A DNA stretch of 64,000 nt from Candidatus Eisenbacteria bacterium. Its GTDB lineage: Bacteria; Eisenbacteria; RBG-16-71-46; JACRLI01. This document shows, piece after piece, positions 45,778 to 54,641 of this stretch. Both the position numbers and the translations under genes were made by a program. The stretch covers positions 43,553 through 107,552 of the forward strand of contig JACRLI010000024.1 of the NCBI GenBank assembly GCA_016235265.1, read 5' to 3'. The stretch's first letter is position 1. Every line of letters begins with the position of its first letter. The notes under the pieces were generated by a model. That model saw nothing but the letters and a program-made list of their open reading frames with translations, did not search any database and was not told where the DNA came from.

Positions 45778-46752
45778 ATGCGCGAGGAGACGATGGAAGA
45801 GCCGCCTCGAGAAGCTGACCCCCAGAAGGTGCACCAGGTCCTCGGCGACGCCATGCGCCGCATGGGTGGCGGGCTCAGCGTGGCCCTGGGGAGCCCGGCA
45901 CGCATCCAGACCGCGGACTGGCAGAGCCTGCCGGTGGCCGACTGGCTGGCCATGGGCCAGGAGTGGGCGCTGGTTGCGGTCAAGGCCACCTGGGCGGGCG
46001 GCTTCGGTCGGGCATGGCTCGGTGTGTCGCGATCCGACCTGCCGACCCTGGGGGCTCCAGGGGCCCACGAGCCCGGCGCGGGGGCGGATGCGGATGGCAG
46101 AGCCAGGGTGCTCGGCAGCCTGGGCGAAGCCCTGGGCCTGGTGGTGTCCGGCATGCGCTGCCAGGTAGGCAAGCCGGAATGCCAGCTGGAGTGGTCCCGG
46201 GAGGAGTGGGACCTTGCGGCCATCCAGGAACTGGACCCGGAGGCGCTGGGAGGGGAGGCGGTGGTCTCCTCCTGCACGATCTGCGTCGGGGAGCGAACCG
46301 CCGACATCCACGCGGGCTTCGCGCTGGAACTGGCGCTGGAGCTGGCGGCGGGAGCGCCGGCCCCGGCGGCGACCCCCGCACCCAGGCCGAAGGTTGTGGC
46401 GGTGATGGCCTTCGATCCCCGGGTGCGTCGCGAGCTCCGCGAAGCGGCCAAGAGCCTGGGCGCGGAAGTGGCCGAGTTCGTGGACCTTCGCGATTACATG
46501 CAGGCCCGGATGCCCCGGCGCACCCGCGCGATCCTCCTGGGGGTGTCGCTCGAAAACCACACCGCCCTCGAGCACTGCCGGGCTCTGCGGCAGGAGAAGA
46601 GCCTGGAGGCCGTTCCCATCCTCATGTGCGCACCCACCGCGACCAAGGAACTGCTCCTCCAGTCGATCGCGGCGGGGGCCCAGGCCTTCGCGGTCGCCCC
46701 GTTCTCGAATAGCATCCCGGCGAAGCTGCAGAAGCTGCTTGAGGTTGCGTAA
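45778..46752 (+). CDS. CheC/FliN-like domain fused to a pseudo-receiver
   Basis: 324 residues from ATG 45778 (ATG 45793 has a closer GAGGAG). The N-terminal roughly 190 residues hint at the CheC/CheX/FliM-N fold (GLSVALGSPARIQ, LGSLGEALGLVVSGM); weak. The C-terminal 120 residues have a receiver outline (VVAVMAFDPRVRRELREAA to LLQSIAAGAQAFAVAPFS). However, the phospho-acceptor position reads LLGVSLEN (no Asp) and the KPF lysine is Ala (APF). It should therefore not be phosphorylated and may act as a docking module. It follows the CheR gene by 14 nt. Confidence 0.55.
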   Translation: MREETMEEPPREADPQKVHQVLGDAMRRMGGGLSVALGSPARIQTADWQSLPVADWLAMGQEWALVAVKATWAGGFGRAWLGVSRSDLPTLGAPGAHEPGAGADADGRARVLGSLGEALGLVVSGMRCQVGKPECQLEWSREEWDLAAIQELDPEALGGEAVVSSCTICVGERTADIHAGFALELALELAAGAPAPAATPAPRPKVVAVMAFDPRVRRELREAAKSLGAEVAEFVDLRDYMQARMPRRTRAILLGVSLENHTALEHCRALRQEKSLEAVPILMCAPTATKELLLQSIAAGAQAFAVAPFSNSIPAKLQKLLEVA

Positions 46753-46855
46753 CGGGCTGCATTCGAAAGAAATAAGTAGAAACTATTCACATTACACAAA
46801 CCGCCTCCCGACCCACTTCTCCACAGCCCGCCGCCGTTCCACCTTCCGATTCCGA

Positions 46856-46884
46856 TTGCACCCCAAGCCCTCGCGCCTTATCTT
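46856..46884 (+). promoter_or_regulatory. Putative sigma70 promoter of lemA
   Basis: TTGCAC (46856-46861), 17-nt spacer, TATCTT (46879-46884). Start expected near 46891, 22 nt before the lemA TTG. An AT-rich stretch lies upstream at 46760-46800. Confidence 0.5.
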
Positions 46885-46912
46885 TGCCAAGGCTTTGAAG
46901 GAGGGCCCCGGA

Positions 46913-47476
46913 TTGAAGAATCTGCCGCTCTGGATCATTCTTGCTGTCGTCGTCATCGCGGTCCTGGCCGGCTTCGGCCAGTACAACAACTTGGTCAGCC
47001 TCGATCAGAGCGTCCAGGGCCAGTGGGCCCAGGTGAACAGCGTCCTGCTCCGGCGTAACGACCTGATTCCCAACCTGGTCGCCACCGTGAAGGGTGTGGC
47101 CGGCCAGGAACAGAAGGTGTTCGGGGACATCGCCGACGCCCGCGCCCGCATGAGCGGGGCCGCGAGCCGGCCGGTCGGTGAGCAGATTGACGCAGCCCGC
47201 CAGATGGACTCCGCCATCGGCAGGCTGCTGGTGGTGGTGGAGAACTACCCCCAGCTGCGCTCGGCCGAGAACTTCAGTTCGCTCCAGGCCCAGCTGGAGG
47301 GGTCCGAGAACAGGATTGCCGTGGAGCGCCGGCGCTACAACGAGCTGGTGCAGAGCTTCAACATCACGGTGAAGCGGTTCCCGGGCATGATCTTCGCCAA
47401 CCTGTTCGGCTTCAAGGAGAAGCCTTTCTACCCGGTGGCGGAAGAAGCGAAGAAGGTTCCGCAGGTCAACTTCTAG
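46913..47476 (+). CDS. lemA: LemA-family membrane protein
   Basis: 187 residues from TTG at 46913 with AAGGAGG eight bases upstream. One N-terminal membrane helix (LPLWIILAVVVIAVLAGF) is followed by the LemA helical bundle. Conserved parts: YNNLVSLDQSVQGQWAQVNS with RRNDLIPNLVATVKG, ENYPQLRSAENFSSLQAQLE, and NRIAVERRRYNELVQSFN. The C-terminal FKEKPFYPVAEEA is typical. LemA proteins are of uncertain function and often accompany TPM-domain proteins; one such gene lies 3 kb upstream here. Confidence 0.93.
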   Translation: MKNLPLWIILAVVVIAVLAGFGQYNNLVSLDQSVQGQWAQVNSVLLRRNDLIPNLVATVKGVAGQEQKVFGDIADARARMSGAASRPVGEQIDAARQMDSAIGRLLVVVENYPQLRSAENFSSLQAQLEGSENRIAVERRRYNELVQSFNITVKRFPGMIFANLFGFKEKPFYPVAEEAKKVPQVNF

Positions 47477-47675
47477 GAATCGAGAAGCAGGCAGGTGTAG
47501 CACACCGCACCCGGTGGGCGCGGTCGTAACGTTGGACCGCCGGCAGGATGCATCGCGGCGGATTCCACAAGGACGGCACCGTCCTCCCCTCCGGGGCGGC
47601 GGTGCACCGGGCCCAGGGTCTCGACCCGTGGCAGGACGCCAGGCCCGGAGTACCCAGAGGAAAGGAGCAACTGAA

Positions 47676-48260
47676 ATGAAGCGTATTCTCCTGGTCACCG
47701 CTCTCCTGGTCATGGTCGTCGTGTCCGTTGCGTCGGCCGCTGACGCCGCGAAGAAGGGCGGCATGGAGTACTGGCTTGGCGCGGGCTACTCGAAGATGCT
47801 CGAGAGCGGCTCCCCGAGCGGATCGCTGGGCGCCCTGGTGGGTCTGAACTACATGATGAGCCCGTCGATGGCGATCGGTGTGATGTCCGGATACCTCATC
47901 ACGGGCAAGACGGACAGTTCCGCCACCAGCCTGAAGACGACCTCTTCGATGATCCCCATCACCGGCCAGCTCACCTACTTCATCCCGGGCAAGGGCTTCA
48001 CGCCGTACCTTGGCGCGGGCGCGGGCGCCTACATGGGCCGGACCAAGGTCACGATGGCCGGCAGTGACACCACCACCTCCGACACCCAGATGGGCTTCAA
48101 CCTGGGCGCCGGCTTCAAGGTGCCCGCCGGGAGTTCGATGGCGGTCGGCGCGGACGTGAAGGTCCACTTTGTTCGCGGCGACAAGTTGAACGACGACGGC
48201 ACCGTCGGCAAGAAGTTCTACAAGTTCCTCTCGGCCGTCCTGGCCGTGAACTTCAAGTAG
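47676..48260 (+). CDS. Small outer-membrane beta-barrel protein
   Basis: 194 residues, ATG at 47676 with AAAGGAG upstream. Signal peptide (MKRILLVTALLVMVVVSVAS, cleavage near ASA). The mature part alternates strands and short turns (MEYWLGAGYSKM, SLGALVGLNYMM, FTPYLGAGAGAYMG, SSMAVGADVKVHFV), suggesting eight strands as in OmpW or OprF-type barrels. It ends VLAVNFK. No enzymatic motif. It lies 199 nt after lemA and is followed by a strong terminator, so it is probably a well-expressed single unit. Confidence 0.75.
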   Translation: MKRILLVTALLVMVVVSVASAADAAKKGGMEYWLGAGYSKMLESGSPSGSLGALVGLNYMMSPSMAIGVMSGYLITGKTDSSATSLKTTSSMIPITGQLTYFIPGKGFTPYLGAGAGAYMGRTKVTMAGSDTTTSDTQMGFNLGAGFKVPAGSSMAVGADVKVHFVRGDKLNDDGTVGKKFYKFLSAVLAVNFK

Positions 48261-48289
48261 AACGACAGCAGGCGCAGTCTCGGCAGCAG

Positions 48290-48321
48290 ATCGGGGCGGG
48301 TCCGAGAGGACCCGCCCCGAT
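48290..48321 (+). terminator. Intrinsic terminator of the barrel gene
   Basis: ATCGGGGCGGGTCC (48290-48303) and GGACCCGCCCCGAT (48308-48321) form a perfect 14-bp stem with a GAGA tetraloop, followed by GTATTCGT. Confidence 0.8.
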
Positions 48322-48381
48322 GTATTCGTGGCCCGGTGCGCCCGGCCCGCGGCAATCCTCCGGCGACTCGGCCCGGCTACC

Positions 48382-49128
48382 CTAGTCCGGCATGCGGAAT
48401 GTCGCGCCGAGCAGGATCGCGATGTCCCGGGGCTTCGATTCCACCGACGAATCGTCCACGAGGTTCGTGATCCCCAGCGTGTAGCGACCCTGCACGAACA
48501 CGCTGCCGCCGTGGGGCCCCACCCGGGCGAGCTCGACCCCACCCACCGCGCCGAAGAAGCTGGCGTTCATGCCGCCGAGCTTGGTGGAGCTGGACTGTCC
48601 CAGCACGTCCATCGAGAGCCTCGCCGATGTCTTCACTCCCCCCATGGGGCCCGCGAAAACCGCCGGCGCGAAGCCGCCGCTCTTCGGCGGAGCCACCCGG
48701 AACGCGAACAACAGCGCCGTCTCCACGTAGTCCATCTTGAATCGGACCTTGGAGCCCACCTGCCCGAAGCTCCCGGATCCGTCCAGCCGGTAGCCGGTTC
48801 CGCGCTGGGCAAAGGCGATCTCGGGGCGGAACGCGACCGCCGGTGAGATCCGGAATTCCGTGAACGCGCCCATGAACAGGCCGGCGCGCCGCGACGAGCC
48901 GTACGTCCAGGTGCCGCCCAACTCGTTGCGCAGCAGGTCGCAGGTGATCGCCATGGCCCCGTCCAGCCCATCCCCCAGGGACGCGGAGTTCCAGCCGCCG
49001 AGCAGGCCGATCTGCTGGGCACGCCCGGGGCCGGCGCCGGCCAGCCCCAGGCCGAGCACCGCCGCCGAGAACACGATGCCCGCGATCCGGTGCCGCGGCC
49101 CCCGGGGAGGACGCCGGCCCGGGCTCAT
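48382..49128 (-). CDS. Outer-membrane beta-barrel protein (PorT/OMP-b-brl-2-like)
   Basis: 248 residues from ATG at 49128. Signal peptide with Arg-rich start (about 1-38, ending near GRA). The mature part has many amphipathic strands: IGLLGGWNSASLGD, AGLFMGAFTEFRISP, YVETALLFAFRV and SVFVQGRYTLGITN, ending GATFRMPD. The layout matches PorT-type barrels, usually of unknown ligand. The start overlaps the preceding lipoprotein gene stop (ATGA), so a three-gene envelope operon (50.2-48.4 kb) is likely. Confidence 0.72.
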   Translation of the reverse strand: MSPGRRPPRGPRHRIAGIVFSAAVLGLGLAGAGPGRAQQIGLLGGWNSASLGDGLDGAMAITCDLLRNELGGTWTYGSSRRAGLFMGAFTEFRISPAVAFRPEIAFAQRGTGYRLDGSGSFGQVGSKVRFKMDYVETALLFAFRVAPPKSGGFAPAVFAGPMGGVKTSARLSMDVLGQSSSTKLGGMNASFFGAVGGVELARVGPHGGSVFVQGRYTLGITNLVDDSSVESKPRDIAILLGATFRMPD

Positions 49129-49649
49129 TCCTGGCCGGCTTTCTGGATGAAGTCGTGGATGCGCTGACCCATCAGCTTGGCGATCCTCTTGGGATTGGAG
49201 GATCCGCCGCCCCGCCTGGTGAGCATGAGGTCGGTCTCCGCCACGACCGGTCCGCCCTTCTCGGCCAGGGTCACGTGCATGGTCATCTTCGCGCGGCCCG
49301 CCCCGATCAGGAACCGCGCCAGCGCGCTGCCCTTGTCGAACGACAGGATATTGGTGCGCAGCGCCAGCGCGCCGGAGGGCGACGTGGAGGAGTCCACGAT
49401 GGAGGGGAACGTCCCCTTCTTGGTCAGGGTCTCGATGATCTGCTCGCGCATCTCCACCAGTTCGACGTCGTTGATGTCCATCGCGGCGCTGTCCACGATG
49501 GTCACGGGAGCCACTTCCAGCTCGGTGTACTTCTCGAGACCCGTGAGCGGCTGGGCCGTGGGCACGAACTCCACCGCCGGGGAGCACCCCCCGAGGACGG
49601 ATGCCAGGCCCAGGAGGAAGAGCAGCGAAAGCACGAATGAGTTCCTCAT
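49125..49649 (-). CDS. Lipoprotein, DUF4410-like
   Basis: 174 residues. Lipoprotein signal with lipobox LGGC (Cys about 22). The mature domain has a predicted alpha/beta pattern: TELEVAPVTIVDSAAM, a helix MREQIIETLTKKGTF, ALALRTNILSFDKGSALARF and AKMTMHVTLAEKGGPVVAET. It resembles DUF4410 lipoproteins, which lack a known function. It overlaps the barrel gene by 4 nt and follows the next membrane protein gene by 5 nt, suggesting the three act together at the envelope. Confidence 0.68.
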   Translation of the reverse strand: MRNSFVLSLLFLLGLASVLGGCSPAVEFVPTAQPLTGLEKYTELEVAPVTIVDSAAMDINDVELVEMREQIIETLTKKGTFPSIVDSSTSPSGALALRTNILSFDKGSALARFLIGAGRAKMTMHVTLAEKGGPVVAETDLMLTRRGGGSSNPKRIAKLMGQRIHDFIQKAGQE

Positions 49650-49654
49650 GGCCT

Positions 49655-50218
49655 CTAGTCCCTCCCACCCAGGCGGACCCGAACCCCGAGCAGCGGACCA
49701 CCCGCGTGCTCCAGGAGCCCGGCGTGCACATCCAGACCGTCAATCCACTTGTTGTCGGCGCGCGCGATGCTGTAGTTGGTGCTCCCCATGCCCACCAGCG
49801 CCCCGATGCCGGTGCACAGCGCCGTGGTGACGCCGATGATAAGCCCGGCGTTCACGTCGCTGTCGTTGCCCAGGGAGTTGTTGGTGTTCGAGATGCTCAG
49901 CGAGGCGGAGATCCCGCTGGTGAGCCCGGTGAGGAATCCGTAGAGGGCGTACGTCCCGGCCTTGTTGCCCGTGGACACTTCCATGAAGCGGATGCCGGCG
50001 ACATCCATCGCCCCCGGGCCCTCGGAGACCACCGCGCCGGAGGCCTCCTGGAAGCGCACCGAGTCCGCCGAGACCCGCACGTCCCGCAATTCCACACGCC
50101 TGCCGTTCGCGGTGATGAGCCGGGCCCTGGCGTAGTCGCCGGGCACGGCCAGGCTGGCTGCGGACGCCAGCGCGGGAATGAGCAACAGCAGGGGCACGAG
50201 CCTGGGGACGAGTCGCAT
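49655..50218 (-). CDS. Secreted/membrane protein of unknown function
   Basis: 187 residues from ATG at 50218 with GGAGG upstream. Signal peptide (MRLVPRLVPLLLLIPALASA). A short beta region follows (YARARLITANGRRVELRDVR), reminiscent of small SH3-like barrels. Two Gly/Ala/Ser-rich hydrophobic stretches come next (ALYGFLTGLTSGISASLSI and AGLIIGVTTALCTGIGALVG) that look like a glycine-zipper membrane hairpin. Not recognised further. First gene of the envelope operon; a TACAAT -10 candidate lies at 50331-50336. Confidence 0.6.
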   Translation of the reverse strand: MRLVPRLVPLLLLIPALASAASLAVPGDYARARLITANGRRVELRDVRVSADSVRFQEASGAVVSEGPGAMDVAGIRFMEVSTGNKAGTYALYGFLTGLTSGISASLSISNTNNSLGNDSDVNAGLIIGVTTALCTGIGALVGMGSTNYSIARADNKWIDGLDVHAGLLEHAGGPLLGVRVRLGGRD

Positions 50219-50480
50219 GGAGCCTCCATTCGGGGGGGCACCCCGTCGGATGACACGGGCCTCTCGGGCCGGGGGAACGGAACCGATCACGCCGAATGAG
50301 CGACCCGGAGGCGCGAGGCCCCCGGGCGGCATTGTATCCACAACCGACCTGGGAGGAACTTGCGAATGATAGGATGGAGAGTCTGCGCCCGTGCCGGGGG
50401 GTGGTCAAGTAGCCTTTGGTATAGCGGAGTGAATTGTGGGGAGACTTCTTTCGCCGGGGTCTGCTGCCGGGGTGACGATC

Positions 50481-52091
50481 CTACGCCGCCCTCTCCCCTT
50501 CCCGCGCCACCCGGATCCGTCCCGCCTTCAACTCCGCGATCAGCGCCTCCACCACCGCCACGTCGTACTGCGTCCCGGAGTTCTCGAGCAGGATCTTGGG
50601 CGTGTCGTCCACCGTGAGCGCCCCGCGGTAGGGGCGGTGCGTGGTGAGGGCATCGAAGCTGTCGGCCACGGCCACGATCCGCGCGCCGATGCAGAAGGAG
50701 TCGCCCCGCAGGCCGTCGGGATAGCCCCGGCCGTCCACGCGCTCGTGGTGGTGGCGCACGATGTCGTGGGAAGCGGCCAGGAAGCGCAGCGGGCGGAGGA
50801 TGTTGGAGCCCACCACTGGGTGCTCCTTCACCGTGTCCATCTCCTCCGGGGAGAGCTTGCCGGGCTTGTGCAGCACCAGGTCCAGCACGGCGGTCTTGCC
50901 GATGTCGTGGAGCAACGCCCCGCGGCGGATGGCCTCGACCTCCTCGGGCGAGAGGTCCAGCGCCCGCGCGATGGCCACCGCGTAGTCGGCCACGCGGAAG
51001 GTATGGCCCTGGCCGGCGGGGTCCTTGGACTCCACCGCCTCGGCCAGCGCCGCCAGCGCCGCCAGCGTGGTCTGCTCGTGCTCGTGGAACAGGCCCGCCG
51101 TCTCGAAGCACACCGCCGCCGCGCCGCACAGGAGATCGAGCATCTCCACGTCCTCGCGCGTGTACTCGGACCCGTCGGTGCGCTCGCCCAGCGCCAGGAA
51201 GCCCTGGAGCGAGCCGTTGGAGGTGACCGGGGCCAGCAGCGCGGTGCCCAGAGCCGTGAGCGCGCCGCACTCGCGGACCAGGTCGGGGAAGCGCTCCATC
51301 TCCGAGGCTCGCATGGTGCGGCCCTCCACCACCAGCGTGGAGGCCAGCGGGCCGGTCAGGCGCGGCTGCAGCACCCGGAGCTTCTCCTGCCTCACGCCCA
51401 GCGACACCACCGAGACGAACACCTGGGGGTCGTCCTCCGACTGCGCGAACAGCGCGCCGGATCCCACCCCGAGCTGGCCCATCACCGACATCAGGAATGC
51501 GTTCATCAGCCGCGAGCGGTCCATGGAGGTGTTCAGCTCGCGCGCCAGGCCCACCAGCGCCTCGCGCACGTGGCGCTCGCGGCCCAGCCGCGCCTGCAGC
51601 CGCACGGCCTCCGCGCGGGCGCGGGTGCCCTCATCGCGCAGTTCCTGCTGCACGCGCTGGGTGCCCCGCAGGAGCTCGGTGCGCTCCAGGAGCCGGCGGC
51701 TCTTCAGCAGCAGTTCCTTGGGCGAGAAGGGCTTGACCAGGAAGTCGTCGGCACCCTTCATCAGGCCGGAGAGGCGGATCTCGGTGTCGCTGGCGCCGGA
51801 GATGAGCAGCACCGGCACCGAGGCCAGCTCCTCCGTGGCGCGCATGGCCTCCACCACGTCGAAGCCGGTGCGCCGCGGCATGCGCACGTCCAGGACCGCG
51901 AGGTCGGGGCGACCCCGGGAGACGACCTCCCAGGCCTCCTCCCCGTCGAAGGCGACCAGGACCTCGAAGCCGTTGCCGGAGTACGCGACCTGCAGGAGTT
52001 CCACGATGCGCTGATCGTCGTCGGCCACCAGGACACGGGGCCGGCGCGGGGGGCTGCTGTTGTCGGCGCGGATCACGCTGGAGCGGGTCAA
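50481..52091 (-). CDS. REC-GAF-HD-GYP response regulator (c-di-GMP phosphodiesterase type)
   Basis: 536 residues from TTG at 52091, with GGAGGAACC upstream. The receiver (about 15-135) has ADDD, phospho-Asp in AVLDVRMPRRTG and Lys in FLVKPFSP. A coiled linker and GAF domain (about 175-335) follow, then HD-GYP (about 345-520). The latter has HTFRVADYA, the catalytic pair in LLHDIGKTAVLD, EHPVVGSNIL, RHHHERVDGRGYPDGL and ADSFDALTTHRPYRG. It probably hydrolyses c-di-GMP when phosphorylated. The TTG overlaps the stop of the pseudo-receiver gene (TTGA). Last gene of a three-gene operon. Confidence 0.9.
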   Translation of the reverse strand: MTRSSVIRADNSSPPRRPRVLVADDDQRIVELLQVAYSGNGFEVLVAFDGEEAWEVVSRGRPDLAVLDVRMPRRTGFDVVEAMRATEELASVPVLLISGASDTEIRLSGLMKGADDFLVKPFSPKELLLKSRRLLERTELLRGTQRVQQELRDEGTRARAEAVRLQARLGRERHVREALVGLARELNTSMDRSRLMNAFLMSVMGQLGVGSGALFAQSEDDPQVFVSVVSLGVRQEKLRVLQPRLTGPLASTLVVEGRTMRASEMERFPDLVRECGALTALGTALLAPVTSNGSLQGFLALGERTDGSEYTREDVEMLDLLCGAAAVCFETAGLFHEHEQTTLAALAALAEAVESKDPAGQGHTFRVADYAVAIARALDLSPEEVEAIRRGALLHDIGKTAVLDLVLHKPGKLSPEEMDTVKEHPVVGSNILRPLRFLAASHDIVRHHHERVDGRGYPDGLRGDSFCIGARIVAVADSFDALTTHRPYRGALTVDDTPKILLENSGTQYDVAVVEALIAELKAGRIRVAREGERAA

Positions 52092-53155
52092 GCGGTTCCT
52101 CCGGTGGGACGCAGGTTGTCCAGCACGCGCAGCAGGGCGGTTTCGTCGGTGGGCCGGCGCAGAAGCACCGCGCCGGCGCGGGCCAGGGCGCGCTCCTCTT
52201 CGGGGCGGCTCTCGTCCACCACGAACACCACCGGGACATTCCGGGCCACTCCCTCGTCCATGATCGCCCGCGGGGCGACGGGCAGGCGGTGGGCGTCCAC
52301 GATGAGCACGTCCGGCACCCCGATCACCAGGGCCTGCAGGGCCGCCACGGCACCGGAAAGCTCCTCCACCTGCCAGACGAGGCGTCGCATCATGCGCGCC
52401 AGCAGGGCGCGCGAGACGGGCGCGGGATCCGCCAGTAGCGCGCGGCGCGTCACCGGCAGCGCTCCGACGGTTGGACGCAGCTCGAACCCGCCGGAGGATG
52501 CCGGCGGGGGCGCCACGGGAAGGGATCCATGGAGGGAGCCGGCCGCCGGGCCCGCCGGCTCGGCCGTTCCGGGCGTCTCGAGGTAGATGCGCACGGTGGC
52601 GGGCGGCGGCGGCGGCAGCGCCTCCTCCGGCGCCCGGCCGAGCGTGCGCCCGCCCGGGGGAGTCTCCACGAACAGGGACACGCCCGTCGCGGCGGGCGGC
52701 GGGCTGGGCGGGGTGACCGAGAGCGGCGGCGCGACGGGCGCGGAAGGGATCGGCCCCACCGGGGCGGACGGCGGCGCGGCAAGCACGGGAAGGGCCGGCT
52801 CCACCGGGGCCGGCCGCGGCGCCTCCACCAGGGAGCCCGACTCGTTCAGGGCCCGCTCCAGCGCGGCCGCGGCGAAGTCCGCCTCGATGCCGTCGGTGAG
52901 CTCCCGCGCCAGGGCGGCCAGCGCGGCGAACACCGGCGGCGCCGGCGATGCCGCGGTGCCGAAACCCTCGATTCTGCGGGCGTAGGACTTGAGTGCGGAG
53001 GAGAGATTCTCGAAGCCGATCAGCGCGGCGTCGGCGGCCGCCAGGCGGAGCATGCCGGGTCCCCGGGGGCAGGCCGGCTCAGCCAGTGCGGCGGCGAGCT
53101 CGTCCAGGACCTCGGCAAAGAGGCTGGTCAGTTCAACTCTCGGGCTCCACGACAA
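52088..53155 (-). CDS. Hpt-like region, Pro-rich linker and C-terminal pseudo-receiver
   Basis: 355 residues from TTG at 53155 (GGGGGAG seven bases upstream); a CTG at 53131 is the other option. The N-terminal helices (about 8-110) resemble an Hpt bundle, but the site H-x-L-K-G reads SALKS, without His. A long Pro/Ala linker (about 120-240) follows. The C-terminal 115 residues resemble a receiver: ALLADPAPVSRALLARMM, VLIVDAHRLP (Asp kept) and the Lys position changed to Arg (LLRRP). Probably a scaffold in a degenerate phosphorelay (inference). It overlaps both neighbours. Confidence 0.5.
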   Translation of the reverse strand: MSWSPRVELTSLFAEVLDELAAALAEPACPRGPGMLRLAAADAALIGFENLSSALKSYARRIEGFGTAASPAPPVFAALAALARELTDGIEADFAAAALERALNESGSLVEAPRPAPVEPALPVLAAPPSAPVGPIPSAPVAPPLSVTPPSPPPAATGVSLFVETPPGGRTLGRAPEEALPPPPPATVRIYLETPGTAEPAGPAAGSLHGSLPVAPPPASSGGFELRPTVGALPVTRRALLADPAPVSRALLARMMRRLVWQVEELSGAVAALQALVIGVPDVLIVDAHRLPVAPRAIMDEGVARNVPVVFVVDESRPEEERALARAGAVLLRRPTDETALLRVLDNLRPTGGTA

Positions 53156-54341
53156 GATCGGACTCCCCCAGGGTTTCCGCGGAGTCCATGGGGCCGCTCT
53201 CACCTTCCAGGCGAACTCCCAGGGCCTCCAGGCTCTGCAACTCCCGCTCGGCGAGGGCAGTCGCGCGCCGGGCGGCGCTCGAAGCCCGCTCGGCGGCAGC
53301 CGTGAGCCGGACCAATCGTTCCCCTGAGATTTCGGCGGATTGGAGAAGCTTCTTGAGAGCCCCCCGCACCGGGGCAGGCAGCTCGGCTGTGCGCTCGGGC
53401 GCCTGTTGCAGGTTCTTCTCGGCCTGCTGACGCACGCGCTCGGCGCCCTCGAGGTGGGCCTGCAGGTCCTCCAGCAGCGCCACCCCGAATTCCGGCGGCG
53501 CCTCCGGGCCCCGCGACCACTCGCGGGAGATGCGAATTGCGAACCCCCGGTGGCGATCTGCAATGTCGGCCAGCATTCTGCACACCTCCAGGAGGCTTCC
53601 CGAGGCCGCGCCGGATGCGCCCGCGGGCGCGTGTTCGGCTTCCAGGATGGGCCGCACCTCCCCGATCACGCGCGAGAGATCGCGCAGCGCCACGCCCAAT
53701 CCGGTGGCTTCGAGATAGGCGGTCTCGGCCTGCGCGGCCGCGTCGCGCGCGGCCAGCACCGCCTCGCGGCCCTCGGTCTCCACCTGCACCGCCACGGCCG
53801 CGTTCTCCCCGCGCCACTCCTGGATCTCCCCCAGGTGCTCGTCCAGCGCGCGGGCCAGGGCGGCCAGGGTCTCGCCGGTGGCCGGCGACCCGGGCACTTC
53901 CACGCTCGCGGAGGCGGTGAGCGCGGCCCGCAGCCGGTCCGCGTCCGCGCGCACGCGCTGCAGCTCGTCCAGCGCGCGCTGGCCGGCCTCGTGCCGCTGC
54001 AGCAGCCTCATGCCCGCATGCCAGGCGTCGCGCGCTTCCCCATGTCCCGCAGGCGATTCCACGGCCGCGGGCGGGGGCGTCTCGGAGTCCAGGAGCCGTG
54101 CCAGCCGTGCCAGCGGCTTGAGTGCCCGGCCTGCCCAGGCCCCCACCAGCAGCGCCTGGAGCACGGTCAGGGAGAGCAGCAGCAGGCCTTCGTTGAGCAG
54201 CAGCGTGGCGGAGACGGTGTCGGCGCGCACGCCCAGCACCAGCGTGTTCGCGAGGATGAGCAGCGCCGCGCCGCCCACCAGCGTGGCCAGCGTGGTCAGC
54301 GTGACCAGGCGTGCGCGGATGCTGCCGGAACTGCGGCTCAT
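53133..54341 (-). CDS. Membrane protein with cytoplasmic coiled coils (chemoreceptor-like)
   Basis: 402 residues, ATG at 54341 after GGAGGAG. Two membrane helices (about 12-38 and 46-72) are joined by a loop of under ten residues, so there is no periplasmic sensor. About 330 mostly helical residues follow, with heptad-like Ala/Leu/Glu/Arg patterns (ALDELQRVRADADRLRAAL, ERASSAARRATALAERELQS). It recalls chemoreceptor signalling rods, but the conserved hairpin tip of methyl-accepting proteins was not found. First gene of the operon with the pseudo-receiver and REC-HD-GYP genes. Function unknown. Confidence 0.55.
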   Translation of the reverse strand: MSRSSGSIRARLVTLTTLATLVGGAALLILANTLVLGVRADTVSATLLLNEGLLLLSLTVLQALLVGAWAGRALKPLARLARLLDSETPPPAAVESPAGHGEARDAWHAGMRLLQRHEAGQRALDELQRVRADADRLRAALTASASVEVPGSPATGETLAALARALDEHLGEIQEWRGENAAVAVQVETEGREAVLAARDAAAQAETAYLEATGLGVALRDLSRVIGEVRPILEAEHAPAGASGAASGSLLEVCRMLADIADRHRGFAIRISREWSRGPEAPPEFGVALLEDLQAHLEGAERVRQQAEKNLQQAPERTAELPAPVRGALKKLLQSAEISGERLVRLTAAAERASSAARRATALAERELQSLEALGVRLEGESGPMDSAETLGESDLVVEPES

Positions 54342-54641
54342 GCTTCGGCTCCTCCGGGGGTGGGATGGGGCGTGCAACCGGTTCGCGGCACAGTGTAACG
54401 GAAGAGGAACATCTGCGCCATTTTGCCGTGCGCCTGGGAAGGCCCACCCACCCCGGGGCGAACCTGCCGCGCCCCGCGCATTGGGCGGCGCCGCAAGCCG
54501 TTGCGCGCGGCGACGGCGTGACGGGGAGAGGCCGGCGCTCGGGCGCAGAAACGTGGCACGCGCGATGCAATTCCCTGTCGGGTGAACGGGGTTCCCCCCC
54601 ACGGACGGACCTGCGACGGAGGATGAAAGAGGGGAACGGCC
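54342..54641. other. Divergent intergenic region (300 bp)
   Basis: Contains the sigma54-type promoter for the right-hand gene (54554-54569) and, for the left-hand operon, a TACACT -10 candidate on the minus strand near 54410 without a good -35. No gene is supported. No clear enhancer-binding repeat was identified. Confidence 0.5.
54554..54569 (+). promoter_or_regulatory. Sigma54-type promoter
   Basis: TGGCACGCGCGATGCA: the -24 element TGGCAC is perfect, and the -12 element has ATGCA where TTGCA is ideal, with standard spacing between the GG and GC dinucleotides. It lies 73 nt before the ATG at 54642. Expression would need RpoN and an activator ATPase, neither encoded here. Confidence 0.6.
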
